In this document: piece by piece, positions 17,839 through 25,370 of the stretch
Position numbering within the stretch: the stretch's first letter is position 1
Layout: the number at the start of each line of letters is the position of its first letter
Assembly (NCBI GenBank): GCA_039964455.1
Contig: JBDVXK010000019.1
Location: forward strand, 72,675-136,674
Source: CALJFL01 sp039964455
GTDB taxonomy: Bacteria; Pseudomonadota; Gammaproteobacteria; Pseudomonadales; Halieaceae
Direction: 5' to 3'
Length of the DNA: 64,000 bases
Translations under genes and position numbers: made by a program
The notes under the pieces: model-generated
Told to the model about the DNA's origin: nothing
Database searches by the model: none
The model's input: only the letters and a program-made list of their open reading frames with translations

Positions 17839-18099
17839 CTATTTGTATAGCCGGCTACGCTGCGCGACCCTGATAACGTGCACAATCAACCGCTGATCTA
17901 ATATTTCATAGATAATTCTGTAGCAGCCTTGGCGAATTCTGTAGTACGCCATCCCAGCGAGTTTTTTACTGCCCACCGGGCGCGGCTCGAGCGTAAGCGC
18001 TTCTATACGCTGCAGGATTTTTTTGATGTCACGCTTCGATGTAACAGCACGAAGGTCCTTGGCTACTGATCTTTTGAAGCGCAGCTCATATTTTGCCAT
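17839..18099 (-). CDS. RelE/ParE-family toxin
   Basis: The 86-residue protein has the RelE/ParE fold signature: a basic N-terminus (YELRFKRSVAKDLRA), a central YYRIRQGCYRIIYEI beta-hairpin and a C-terminal VHVIRVAQRSRLY strand with a tyrosine. In this superfamily RelE-type members cleave mRNA in the ribosome and ParE-type members poison gyrase; the RQGCYRIIYEI version looks more RelE-like. It overlaps the upstream antitoxin gene by 14 bp, the normal order antitoxin then toxin. Confidence 0.85.
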   Translation of the reverse strand: MAKYELRFKRSVAKDLRAVTSKRDIKKILQRIEALTLEPRPVGSKKLAGMAYYRIRQGCYRIIYEILDQRLIVHVIRVAQRSRLYK

Positions 18100-18319
18100 G
18101 CTTCTTCAGATCCTTTAACAGCGCTTCATAACTGACCGATGGCTCGCTAACACGGTCGGCAATGGTCTCCAGATCTTCCTGGTCCTCAAGCATTAGCAAG
18201 CGCACAGCTTCGTCCACCAAATCAGACACAGAGGTGTCAGTGCTGGCAGCCTTCAGCTTCAGTGCCTGGTGAATCTCTGGATCGAAATACACCGTGGACC
18301 GTTTGGATAAATCGCTCAT
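18086..18319 (-). CDS. Ribbon-helix-helix antitoxin (CopG/RelB-like)
   Basis: The 77-residue protein starts with a beta-strand and two helices typical of RHH DNA-binding proteins (RSTVYFDPEIHQALKLKAA, then SVSDLVDEAVRLL). An acidic C-terminal tail follows that would wrap the toxin. A GGAGG Shine-Dalgarno precedes the ATG at 18319. RHH antitoxins normally autorepress; three TAAC steps spaced 8 bp apart lie just upstream (18349-18368) as a candidate operator. Confidence 0.85.
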   Translation of the reverse strand: MSDLSKRSTVYFDPEIHQALKLKAASTDTSVSDLVDEAVRLLMLEDQEDLETIADRVSEPSVSYEALLKDLKKHGKI

Positions 18320-18348
18320 TGCTTAACCTCCATCTGATGTTAGTACTT

Positions 18349-18368
18349 TAACGTTGTAACGCTATAAC
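18349..18368 (-). promoter_or_regulatory. Candidate operator of the toxin-antitoxin operon
   Basis: TAAC occurs at 18349, 18357 and 18365, an exact 8-bp phase, 30 bp upstream of the antitoxin start. RHH proteins commonly bind short tandem sites with about this spacing. The site is proposed from spacing and position only. Confidence 0.35.
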
Positions 18369-18390
18369 ATCAAATTAGGTCTACATTTTC

Positions 18391-19230
18391 TCAGTGCAGT
18401 TCCAACTGACACGCCAGCGCTTCCAGTGCCTGAACCTTTTCCTCAACCGACACCGGTATTGCCTGCATCATAGGCCAGGGCATAAAGATCACACCTCGTA
18501 CGCCAAGCACTCGCAGCTTTTCCATGTACTGCGGTGTGGCTTGTTCGGCAGCAATAACATAACTATCTGCCTGCCCATCAGACAGCGCCTTTAGTTGCGC
18601 CAGAAGAGGCGTTAACTCTTCAATACTGTGATTCATTGCGATCCAGCCAGCATGTGAGGCGGCACGCTTGATCGCCAACATAGAGTTACCGCCAACATAA
18701 ATAGGCGGTGGAGTGCCCGGGCGTGGCGACAATCCAACATCGGAGAACTGATAATGCTCTCCCGCGTAAGAGAAAAGATTGTTCTCCCAAAGCCCCAGCA
18801 TGACCTCTATAGACTCTACAAAGCGCCCGCCGCGCGTCTTCGGATTATGGCCAAGCAATGCTATCTCATCACTGCTCCAGCCTGGCGTAATACCTAGCTG
18901 AAAGCGATTTTCGGTAAGGTCGGCTAGCGCACCGGCCTGCTTGGCCACCGTGAAAGGGTCGCGCATGCCCATCACATAGGCATAAGTCATAAAGCGTAAT
19001 CGCTCGGTAACCGCAGCCATGGTGGCAGCCGTTGTTATGGGCTCGGTAATCGGGATTTCCGGGTCGTAGGGAATACCCAGCAACGGATGCCTCGCCTTCT
19101 GATCTTTAGGCAAAGCGACATGATCGGACAATGCCACCCCCGTATAGCCCAGACTTTCTGCAGCCTGCGCGACCGCTTTCACCTCCGAACCACCATTCGT
19201 TTCATGAAACCACGCTACCCAATGCTCCAT
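18391..19230 (-). CDS. Luciferase-like (LLM class) oxidoreductase
   Basis: This is a bacterial-luciferase-family flavin enzyme using FMNH2 or F420; substrate unknown. The 279-residue protein starts at ATG 19230, which has AAGGAG 8 nt upstream; the frame is open to 19254. Family marks are VAQAAESLGYTGVALSDHVALP near the N-terminus, RLRFMTYAYVMGMRDPFTVAKQAGALADLTENRFQLGITPGW in the core, and a C-terminal KLRVLGVRGVIFMPWP. It looks like the TIGR03619 subgroup often annotated F420-dependent, but the cofactor cannot be decided by eye. It stands alone. Confidence 0.85.
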   Translation of the reverse strand: MEHWVAWFHETNGGSEVKAVAQAAESLGYTGVALSDHVALPKDQKARHPLLGIPYDPEIPITEPITTAATMAAVTERLRFMTYAYVMGMRDPFTVAKQAGALADLTENRFQLGITPGWSSDEIALLGHNPKTRGGRFVESIEVMLGLWENNLFSYAGEHYQFSDVGLSPRPGTPPPIYVGGNSMLAIKRAASHAGWIAMNHSIEELTPLLAQLKALSDGQADSYVIAAEQATPQYMEKLRVLGVRGVIFMPWPMMQAIPVSVEEKVQALEALACQLELH

Positions 19231-19273
19231 AGGGGCCACTCCTTGTTTCAACACTTATGCTTGTAGTCACTCT

Positions 19274-19331
19274 TGCGGGCCGATAGTTCAGCAGGCTAGA
19301 GCATCCGATCTGCAAGATTCGATAGGCTACC
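19274..19331 (+). pseudogene. Possible decayed tRNA 5' half
   Basis: The stretch starting GGGCCGATAGTTCAGC and continuing through TAGAGCATCCGA closely resembles the acceptor, D-arm and upper anticodon stem of the intact tRNA at 22356. The T-arm and a pairing 3' acceptor are not recognisable, so it would not fold as a working tRNA. It lies in the otherwise empty 19231-19626 gap. It may be a leftover of an earlier integration or duplication at this locus; chance similarity is possible. Confidence 0.4.
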
Positions 19332-19626
19332 TGAGAATGTCTGCTCGCCCAAACCCCCGTAACCCGGTAGAAATCTGGAGATTTCTCCAGAAAACGCTAG
19401 TTGACCTCAGATTTGGCTGATAAAGATGGATGCGTAATGACGGGTTGTAGGGGCTCAAACTGGTGAAAAATTTCACTCCGTCACAAAAATTTGATATGGC
19501 ACTTGCTCCGGACAGCTCCGAGGCTAGTGCTCAATGCAGGGTTGAAGTTTGTGCGAAAGCGCAGGCTACAGATTCTCGCGAGACATATCGCTGCAATAGA
19601 AATTAAAGCTGGTGGATGGTGCGATT

Positions 19627-21588
19627 ATGAAAAAGTCTATTTTTTCTACTTTACTGGGTCTTTTAGCAATTCAATTTGCCGTGATGGCGCATGGGCAGCC
19701 AGCTAACGGCCTGCCCGAAAATGCCAAGGTTGAACTCAAAGGTACGCTACAGGTCTTCATTCGGGAAAATCTGGAACAGCAATCCGCAGAGTACGAGTAC
19801 TTTCTCGAGCGTGGCAAAGGCAAGGGCCCAGTCAAATTGATCTTTCTCGACGCCCATCCGTCCGAGCTGCGGTCCGGTGTTAGCATTGCAGTGCGAGGCC
19901 AGGTACGCAACGGTAACGTTGAGGTGACAGCTGCAAACTTGGAGGATGGCGGTGACGATTCCGGATCAGGTGGCGAGTCTATGCAGGCCTTTACACTGGA
20001 CGAACGCAGCACTGTGGTGGTTATCGTGAATATGCCAAATGCCGGCTTCAACCACTCCACCACCGAGCTGGGCAACATGGAAAACTACTATTTCGGCACC
20101 TCCAACAGCATGGCCGATATGTACGAGAAAATTTCTTTTGGCCAACTGATGATCAACGGCCAGGTTGCCGGGGCTATCAATGTTAGTCAGACAGCGGACC
20201 AAGTGTGCGGCAACCCATTTAACTACGCCAGCAGTTGGTTGACCCAGGCTGAAAACGAGCTGGGCATCAACCGCAACGACTACCGACACAGGATATTTGC
20301 CATCCCCAGAAATTTAACCGGGGCAGATTCCTGTGGCTGGACTGGCTACGCCAATGTCGGTTGCGGCTCGGCTTGTACTGCGTTTAACCGCTGGAGTCAT
20401 GACCGCAATACAACGGCCCACGAGTTCGGCCACAACCTCGGCATGGGACATGCCGGGGTAGGCAGTAATCAGTATGCAGACTATTCCAGTTTTATGGGGT
20501 ATTCCCTGAGCAATGGTGTGCGCGCACTGGATGGTGCCCACCATTGGCAGACTGGTTGGTACGACAGCATAGATGCCCTGAGCACAGGAACAATTCAAAG
20601 TTCTGGAACCTATGACGTGGCGCCACTCCGGGAAATAAGCCCCGCTGACAATGTTCCCTCCATCTATCGCATTGAAGTCGATTCAGGTGATCCCTATTTC
20701 CTGTCCGCGAGGGTGGCTCAGGGCTACGATACTGACCTTAGCTCTCGCAATAGTGCCGCACTTAGCGGGGTAAATATTCATCGCTACGCTGGTTCCGGGT
20801 CCAGCCAAACTGACCGCGTAGATCAGTTAAGTAATGGTGGCTCCTATATAGATTCACTGAATAGCCTGACCATAACGCAGCTATCTCGCGCCGAGGACGG
20901 CACGGTTACCTTCTCGGTGGATATGGGTGAAGTAGAGTGTGTGGAGTCCACTCCCGCACTTTCCATCAATCCGCAGTTCCAGACCGTGGGGCCGGGGGGC
21001 AGCTATAATTTCCCGGTCACTGTCACCAACAATGACAGCACTTCCTGCGCGGCAAGGGCATTCAGCTTGGCCGCAACGACGGGAGGCGAACTAGCACCTG
21101 TAAGCCTTAGCGTTAACCCAGGATCTCAGGGCAGCAGTTCCCTCAATATTAACGGTGGCTCATCTTCAGGTGAAACCATCGTCACAGTCTCCATCCAAGG
21201 TGAATCGACGCCATCAAGGCAAGCAACACTCGCCGTTGATGCGAAGGCACCTGGCATTGGCAACCTGGCCGGCACTTATACCCGCAAGGGCAAGAACCAC
21301 CGCGTTCAGCTGAGCTGGAGTGGCAGTGATGAATCAGGTATTGAATCGTATGAGATATATCGTAACGGCTCACCACAAGCATCAACAGGTCAAAGCAGTT
21401 ACACAGACAGCTTGCCAAGGTCGCCTGAAGCTACCTACACCTATTACGTGCGAGCGTTCGATGTTCACGGAAACTGGGCCGACTCCGCCATCATCACAGT
21501 CTCCACGGCTGGTAGTACTGATGGAGATGACGGTGGCGGCGGCGGCGGAAATGACAAACCTTGCCGCGGCAAAAATTGCGACCGCTAG
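19627..21588 (+). CDS. Secreted zinc metalloprotease (gametolysin/M11-like)
   Basis: This is a probable extracellular endopeptidase. The start at ATG 19627 gives 653 residues beginning MKKSIFSTLLGLLAIQFAVMA, a classic signal peptide; the frame is open from 19612. The metzincin zinc site HEFGHNLGMGH is at 265-275 (His265, Glu266, His269, His275) and a Met-turn FMGYS follows at about 288. Two CxxxC-like segments before the site recall M11 peptidases. The C-terminal third contains an NPCBM/CARDB-like beta domain and a fibronectin type III domain (VQLSWSGSDESGIESYEIYR). A Gly/Asp-rich linker and a cysteine pair (PCRGKNC) close the protein. No dedicated secretion genes are adjacent. Confidence 0.85.
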   Translation: MKKSIFSTLLGLLAIQFAVMAHGQPANGLPENAKVELKGTLQVFIRENLEQQSAEYEYFLERGKGKGPVKLIFLDAHPSELRSGVSIAVRGQVRNGNVEVTAANLEDGGDDSGSGGESMQAFTLDERSTVVVIVNMPNAGFNHSTTELGNMENYYFGTSNSMADMYEKISFGQLMINGQVAGAINVSQTADQVCGNPFNYASSWLTQAENELGINRNDYRHRIFAIPRNLTGADSCGWTGYANVGCGSACTAFNRWSHDRNTTAHEFGHNLGMGHAGVGSNQYADYSSFMGYSLSNGVRALDGAHHWQTGWYDSIDALSTGTIQSSGTYDVAPLREISPADNVPSIYRIEVDSGDPYFLSARVAQGYDTDLSSRNSAALSGVNIHRYAGSGSSQTDRVDQLSNGGSYIDSLNSLTITQLSRAEDGTVTFSVDMGEVECVESTPALSINPQFQTVGPGGSYNFPVTVTNNDSTSCAARAFSLAATTGGELAPVSLSVNPGSQGSSSLNINGGSSSGETIVTVSIQGESTPSRQATLAVDAKAPGIGNLAGTYTRKGKNHRVQLSWSGSDESGIESYEIYRNGSPQASTGQSSYTDSLPRSPEATYTYYVRAFDVHGNWADSAIITVSTAGSTDGDDGGGGGGNDKPCRGKNCDR

Positions 21589-21667
21589 AGAGTTTTTAAA
21601 ATAGGCGCTTCGCTCCCTGTCACCGCAATCGCTGGCCGGGAGCACAGCCGCTATTTATTGCAGGCAT

Positions 21668-21703
21668 AAAAAAAGGGGACAAAATCCAAAGACTTCGTCC
21701 CCC
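21668..21703 (-). terminator. Intrinsic terminator (minus strand)
   Basis: Read on the minus strand, GGGGAC pairs with GTCCCC (21675-21680 with 21697-21702), followed directly by seven T residues (21668-21674). It points toward the metalloprotease gene and terminates whatever is transcribed from the 22.1 kb side, supporting the candidate RNA. Confidence 0.7.
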
Positions 21704-22110
21704 TTCCGTTTCGTCCGTCCAACTTACACACGCTGCGATTTGACTCGCTTCATCTGTAAACCTTTCCGACTCGGCCTTCCGTCGCTGTGCACGCTCGCGA
21801 AGGAGTCCCGCACTTTGACTTGTCACCGGCCTGGAAGCCTGAGCTCCCATTTATTTATTGACGCTTGGCGACGTCCACCCGCCTGCATATCCCGGTTGAT
21901 ATGCCAACGCGTTCGACCAGTTCTTCTGCCCTACCAAACGCACCATCAGGTCCGCTTGTAGTGCCCTTTCACACCCTAAGGCGTTTCAGGCTAGGCAGCT
22001 TAGCTGCTCGTTGGTCACTCTTGGCGTGCGACCCTCACCCCGGCCAATCGGGGCCTGGCTTTAAACGGGACGCGCAATCCCGTGGCCATGGGTAAAAAGA
22101 TACTCTTCTT
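21668..22110 (-). ncRNA. Candidate structured non-coding RNA
   Basis: On the minus strand this 440-bp stretch has no convincing gene but many short perfect hairpins: CCCC/GGGG at 22038-22053, GCAGC/GCTGC at 21995-22007, and CATATC/GATATG at 21886-21903. It ends in an intrinsic terminator at 21668-21703. Base composition is GC-rich, and an AT-rich block lies upstream (about 22160-22200). A 76-residue open frame at 21620-21850 runs through the terminator and is probably not coding. It does not carry the marker motifs I know for RNase P RNA, tmRNA or 6S RNA. The 5' end is not fixed. Confidence 0.35.
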
Positions 22111-22310
22111 GATCTTAATGTATAGGCACAACCCTGTGGATAGAATGTGCGTACGCTGTGTTTTTAGATATTTTTTAAAATTTTCCCGTTTTTACCATCG
22201 AATCTCGCCTGTAAATAGATGAAATCGCAAGTTTCGCGACGTCAAAAAAGCGTAAGCGAAAGCAAGCACGCCAACTCTGCTATCGGTAGCTAGAGACTAA
22301 ACCTGGGGCT

Positions 22311-22338
22311 GTGACTGGCGCCCATTCTTCTTTATAAT
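22311..22338 (+). promoter_or_regulatory. tRNA promoter
   Basis: A perfect TATAAT at 22333-22338 lies 17 bp before the tRNA 5' end. GTGACT at 22311-22316 (16-bp spacer) is an acceptable -35 element. Position and spacing fit a stable-RNA promoter. Confidence 0.65.
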
Positions 22339-22355
22339 CTCGCCTCCCCTCATAA

Positions 22356-22432
22356 GGGCCCATAGCTCAGTTGGTTAGAGCATCCGACTCATAATCGGCA
22401 GGTCGAAGGTTCAAGTCCTTCTGGGCCCACCA
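22356..22432 (+). tRNA. tRNA with CAT anticodon (tRNA-Ile2 or elongator tRNA-Met)
   Basis: This 77-nt tRNA has a CCA-encoded 3' end, acceptor GGGCCCA pairing with TGGGCCC, a D-arm with CAGTTGGTTAG, anticodon CAT at 22390-22392 and T-loop GGTTCAAGTCC. The C4-G69 and C5-G68 pairs are the acceptor-stem features reported as TilS lysidine-synthase determinants and absent from E. coli tRNA-Met, so I lean to tRNA-Ile2 (decoding AUA). The anticodon stem has one mismatch at its base. Its 3' half is repeated downstream at 43735, 60690 and 63964, making it the integration target of the islands. Confidence 0.93.
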
Positions 22433-22437
22433 TTTTC
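22388..22437 (+). repeat. att copy 1 (inside the intact tRNA)
   Basis: The segment from the anticodon loop through the CCA end and TTTT is the repeated att core. Copy 1 has CAAGTCC in the T-arm, whereas copies 2 and 3 have CAAATCC, a single-base difference. It marks the left boundary of island A. Confidence 0.85.
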
Positions 22438-22521
22438 TATATATTTCAAAGACTTATAACTGTTTAGAGCATCCGACTATGGGTGCTGACTCATAGACGG
22501 GAGTCGGTGGGTGTGACCAGA
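22433..22521 (+). repeat. Island left-end repeat LE1
   Basis: Directly after the tRNA is a segment shared with 43780-43863 and 60735-60819. It includes TTAGAGCATCCGACT (22464-22478), an exact 15-bp echo of the tRNA D-arm/anticodon stem, then an imperfect inverted repeat (CCGACTATG with CATAGACGGGAGTCGG). It looks like the fixed left terminus of the integrating element, perhaps with recombinase or excisionase sites. Confidence 0.75.
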
Positions 22522-22591
22522 TCTGCTCGAATATAACCAAGCGGCTGGATACTTCGGATGTTCCCCGCCAAAGCTCTCGGCCCCACTGTGT

Positions 22592-24124
22592 TTGACTTCA
22601 CTCTGTTGGAGTCGATGCAGCATGCTGTCACCAGGCAAAGGAGGGGCTGCCCCTGTTTATGGGCATGCCCTTGGTCACGCCACCTATGAACGCCATCGCC
22701 CAGAGCAAACTCTGCTCTACCAACTTATAGAGAAACACTACCCTGCCCTCGTTGAGCAATTGGAAGCCCAGGGCAAAAGTCTGCCGACTCATGTCCATCG
22801 AGAATTTGAAGCGTATCTCAAATGCGGTCGCCTCGAACACGGGTTTCTTCGCGTGCGTTGCGATACGTGTCACTTCGAGCGCCTGGTGGCGTTCTCCTGC
22901 AAGAAGCGGGGTTTCTGTCCCAGCTGTGGCGCCCGCAGGATGGCCGAGACCGCCGCCCTGCTGGCCGATGAGGTGTTTCCCGATGTCCCGCTTCGCCAGT
23001 GGGTCATCAGCTTCCCCTTTCCTCTTCGGTACCTGTTTGCCGCCCACCCTCAGGCAATGGGCAAAGTGCTGGGCATTATTTACCGCGCAATTTCTACACA
23101 TCTGACCCACAAAGCTGGATACCGGCTCAAGGACGGGGCTACCGGTGCAGTGACTCTGATCCAGCGCTTCGGCTCGGCTCTCAACCTCAATATACATTTT
23201 CACATCCTGTTTCTGGATGGTGTTTGCGTGTATCGCGACAACCGGCCCCCTCGGTTTCAACGCGTAAAAGCGCCGGATAAAAGTGGGCTAGAGGAACTGG
23301 TCCAGCTAATTAGCCAGCGCGTGGGACGCTGCCTAGAACGACAGGGGCTGCTGGAGCAAGATAGCGAGAGTGCATGGCTGGACCTGGAGCCCGCAGACGA
23401 CACGGATGCCATGTCTCATCTTCTGGGTAGTTCCGTGTCTTATCGGATCGCCGTCGGCCCGCAGCAGGGGCGCAAGGCCTTCATGATTCGCACCATCCGT
23501 CCACTCGACCGTCCTGATCCCGGACTGGAGCGGGTGGCCAAAGCCAACGGATTTTCGCTACACGCCGGGGTGAGCTGTGAGGAGCATCAAAAGGACAAGC
23601 GTGAGCGGCTGTGCCGGTACATTGCTAGACCAGCGGTTGCAGTTCCCCGCCTTTCACTGAGCTCCATCGGCAAGGTGCTCTACACCCTGAAGACGCCCTA
23701 CCGGGATGGCACCACGCAAGTGGCCTTCGAGCCGGTGGATTTCATCGCACGTTTGGCTGCCCTGGTGCCTAAGCCTCGCGTCAATCTTACCCGCTACCAT
23801 GGCATCCTTGCCCCAAATCACCGCTGGCGCGGGGAAGTCACTCCGGCCAGACGTGGCAAGGCACTTAAGACGTGCGCAAATGCGGAAGTAAGGACACCGG
23901 CCGAGTGCCATGCTGCTATGACCTGGGCCCAGCGACTCAAGCGCGTGTTCAATATCGACATTGAGGTTTGCAGTCGCTGCGGTGGGTCTGTCAAAGTCAT
24001 CGCTTGCATCGAGGAGCAGGACGCCATCGACCGGATCCTGGCTCATCTTGAGAGCAAGGAACAGAACACCCCCGCTTTGCCACACCTGGCACCACCGACC
24101 AGAGCGTCACCTGAGACAAGGTGA
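22592..24124 (+). CDS. IS91-family transposase
   Basis: This rolling-circle (HUH) transposase has 510 residues. An N-terminal zinc-binding region (RCDTCHFERLVAFSCKKRGFCPSCGARR, about residues 81-108) is followed by the HUH motif NIHFHILFLDGV at about 206-217 and a C-terminal CSRCGG zinc knuckle. The real start could be the ATG at 22622. It lies 71 bp after the island left-end repeat. Its downstream end abuts a truncated SDR gene at about 24390, so the element, or a one-ended transposition of it, appears to have removed the rest of that gene. The exact ends of the insertion were not determined. Confidence 0.92.
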   Translation: MTSLCWSRCSMLSPGKGGAAPVYGHALGHATYERHRPEQTLLYQLIEKHYPALVEQLEAQGKSLPTHVHREFEAYLKCGRLEHGFLRVRCDTCHFERLVAFSCKKRGFCPSCGARRMAETAALLADEVFPDVPLRQWVISFPFPLRYLFAAHPQAMGKVLGIIYRAISTHLTHKAGYRLKDGATGAVTLIQRFGSALNLNIHFHILFLDGVCVYRDNRPPRFQRVKAPDKSGLEELVQLISQRVGRCLERQGLLEQDSESAWLDLEPADDTDAMSHLLGSSVSYRIAVGPQQGRKAFMIRTIRPLDRPDPGLERVAKANGFSLHAGVSCEEHQKDKRERLCRYIARPAVAVPRLSLSSIGKVLYTLKTPYRDGTTQVAFEPVDFIARLAALVPKPRVNLTRYHGILAPNHRWRGEVTPARRGKALKTCANAEVRTPAECHAAMTWAQRLKRVFNIDIEVCSRCGGSVKVIACIEEQDAIDRILAHLESKEQNTPALPHLAPPTRASPETR

Positions 24125-24349
24125 ATTGATGCGTAGCATCAAGAGAAGGTGCCCTGGGGTACATTGCCTCTTTTCGCAGGAAGCGGATCCACAACCCCAC
24201 ATCAGCAAGGACGCTACTGAAAAACGCGTGGCACGAACTGTTGCGCACCCTCGTTCAGGAATGGACGGATATGAATTGCGAGATCACCTCAGCCAACAAC
24301 GTCTCAGGCCCATAGGCGGATATTTCGAGAATTTCTACAGTTCAGTTAG

Positions 24350-24431
24350 CAGGATCAGTGAGGAAATCTACTTCCAGCAGGCCGTTTATTTTTCCTATAC
24401 TTAGTGCGACCTTGTCTTGTAATTTGCTCAT
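24350..24431 (-). pseudogene. 5' remnant of a short-chain dehydrogenase gene
   Basis: On the minus strand an ATG at 24431, with AAGGA 9 nt upstream, starts MSKLQDKVALSIG, matching the first ten residues of classical SDRs (MSKLQDKVALVTG type). The frame then leaves SDR sequence and stops after about 25 codons. It would be the last gene of the minus-strand thiolase-MaoC-MaoC run, 37 bp downstream. The rest was lost at the junction with the IS91-family insertion. Confidence 0.6.
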
Positions 24432-24467
24432 TATGGAATCCTTGTTTTATCCCGTGTGTTTGTCTGT

Positions 24468-24887
24468 TCAGTTCAGTGCGGCTACAGCCTGGCCGGCCAG
24501 TTTGACGTCACCGTTCTCGTCGCTTGCCTTCACCTCCAGGCGCAGCAATTGTTCGCCGTTATCTTCAAACTTCTCCAGCACTCTGCCTGTACAGGTTATC
24601 TGCGCACCCAACTGGGTAATGGAGCCGAAGCGAACGCCATAGCGGCGCAATTGGGCCTGGGGAACCCAATGGGTTACCACCTGTCCCAGGTAAGCCATGC
24701 CCAACATGCCGTGGGCAAATACGTCGGGCATGCCGGCAGCCCTGGCGAAATCGATATCGATATGAATCGGGTTGTGGTCACCGGAAGCGCCGGCAAACAG
24801 CGCCAGGGTGGTACGGCTGATGGGCGGTTTTTCCAATGGCGGCAGTTCGTCGCCGACGGATACGGAATCAAAATCAAGTGTAGTCAT
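24468..24887 (-). CDS. MaoC-like (R)-specific enoyl-CoA hydratase
   Basis: This 139-residue hot-dog-fold protein has the hydratase-2 motif FAGASGDHNPIHID at about residues 31-44, containing the catalytic Asp and His. It should hydrate trans-2-enoyl-CoA, or a larger acyl-CoA together with its neighbour. It lies 12 bp after the related gene at 24900-25343, a pairing typical of two-subunit MaoC hydratases such as ChsH1/ChsH2 of steroid side-chain degradation, where only one partner keeps the catalytic residues. Here this one has the complete motif. Confidence 0.85.
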   Translation of the reverse strand: MTTLDFDSVSVGDELPPLEKPPISRTTLALFAGASGDHNPIHIDIDFARAAGMPDVFAHGMLGMAYLGQVVTHWVPQAQLRRYGVRFGSITQLGAQITCTGRVLEKFEDNGEQLLRLEVKASDENGDVKLAGQAVAALN

Positions 24888-24899
24888 AGTTCTCTCCTG

Positions 24900-25343
24900 T
24901 TAACCGTTGCGCATAACCAGCGTTTGGGTGCTCTTCGCAACCAGTTCGCCGTTCTGGTTGGTGGCGGTGGTTTCTTCGATGGCGAACTCGAGGGCACCAT
25001 CTTTCTTGTCGTAGATATCAGCCACCTTTGACTCAAGGGTAATGACGTCACCGGCACAGATGGTGGAAAAATACTCAAACTGCTGTTCGGCGTGGAGCAG
25101 GCGGGCCAGATCAATGCCCATGGGTACATACTTTTCAGCGAGATCGGTGCCGGCGAGGTTGAGTGAAAAAACGAAGGTGGGCGGGGCTGGCAGGGCACGA
25201 TACCCGGCGGCCCTGGCGGCCTCTTCATCGTGGTAAATGGGGTCGCTTTCGCCGACCGCCTGTGCGAAAAACTTCAAACGGCCAACTTCCACGGGCACAC
25301 TGTGTGCGGGAAATGTATGGCCGATGTAATTTCTGTCCAGCAT
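24900..25343 (-). CDS. MaoC N-terminal-like dehydratase subunit (FAS1/ChsH-like)
   Basis: This 147-residue protein of the MaoC_dehydrat_N type has RLKFFAQAVGESDPIYHDEEAARAAGYRALPAPPTF. Here Asp and His of the classical GDxNPxH motif are shifted (ESDPIYHD). It most likely pairs with the adjacent MaoC protein as a heteromeric enoyl-CoA hydratase. It sits between the thiolase-like gene (27 bp upstream) and the second MaoC gene (12 bp downstream), all on the minus strand, so an operon is likely. Confidence 0.82.
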   Translation of the reverse strand: MLDRNYIGHTFPAHSVPVEVGRLKFFAQAVGESDPIYHDEEAARAAGYRALPAPPTFVFSLNLAGTDLAEKYVPMGIDLARLLHAEQQFEYFSTICAGDVITLESKVADIYDKKDGALEFAIEETTATNQNGELVAKSTQTLVMRNG

Positions 25344-25370
25344 TTCTGGTCTCCTTTAAGGCTATCTCAA

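Noticed and set aside
21620..21850. A 76-codon minus-strand open frame downstream of the protease
   Set aside because: It runs straight through a strong intrinsic terminator and a hairpin-rich segment; it looks like a chance frame over a structured RNA.
22118..22200. DnaA-box-like CCTGTGGATAG and an AT-rich block, suggesting an origin
   Set aside because: Only one imperfect box is seen, with no dnaA, dnaN or gidA genes nearby. It more likely serves as upstream sequence for the candidate RNA.
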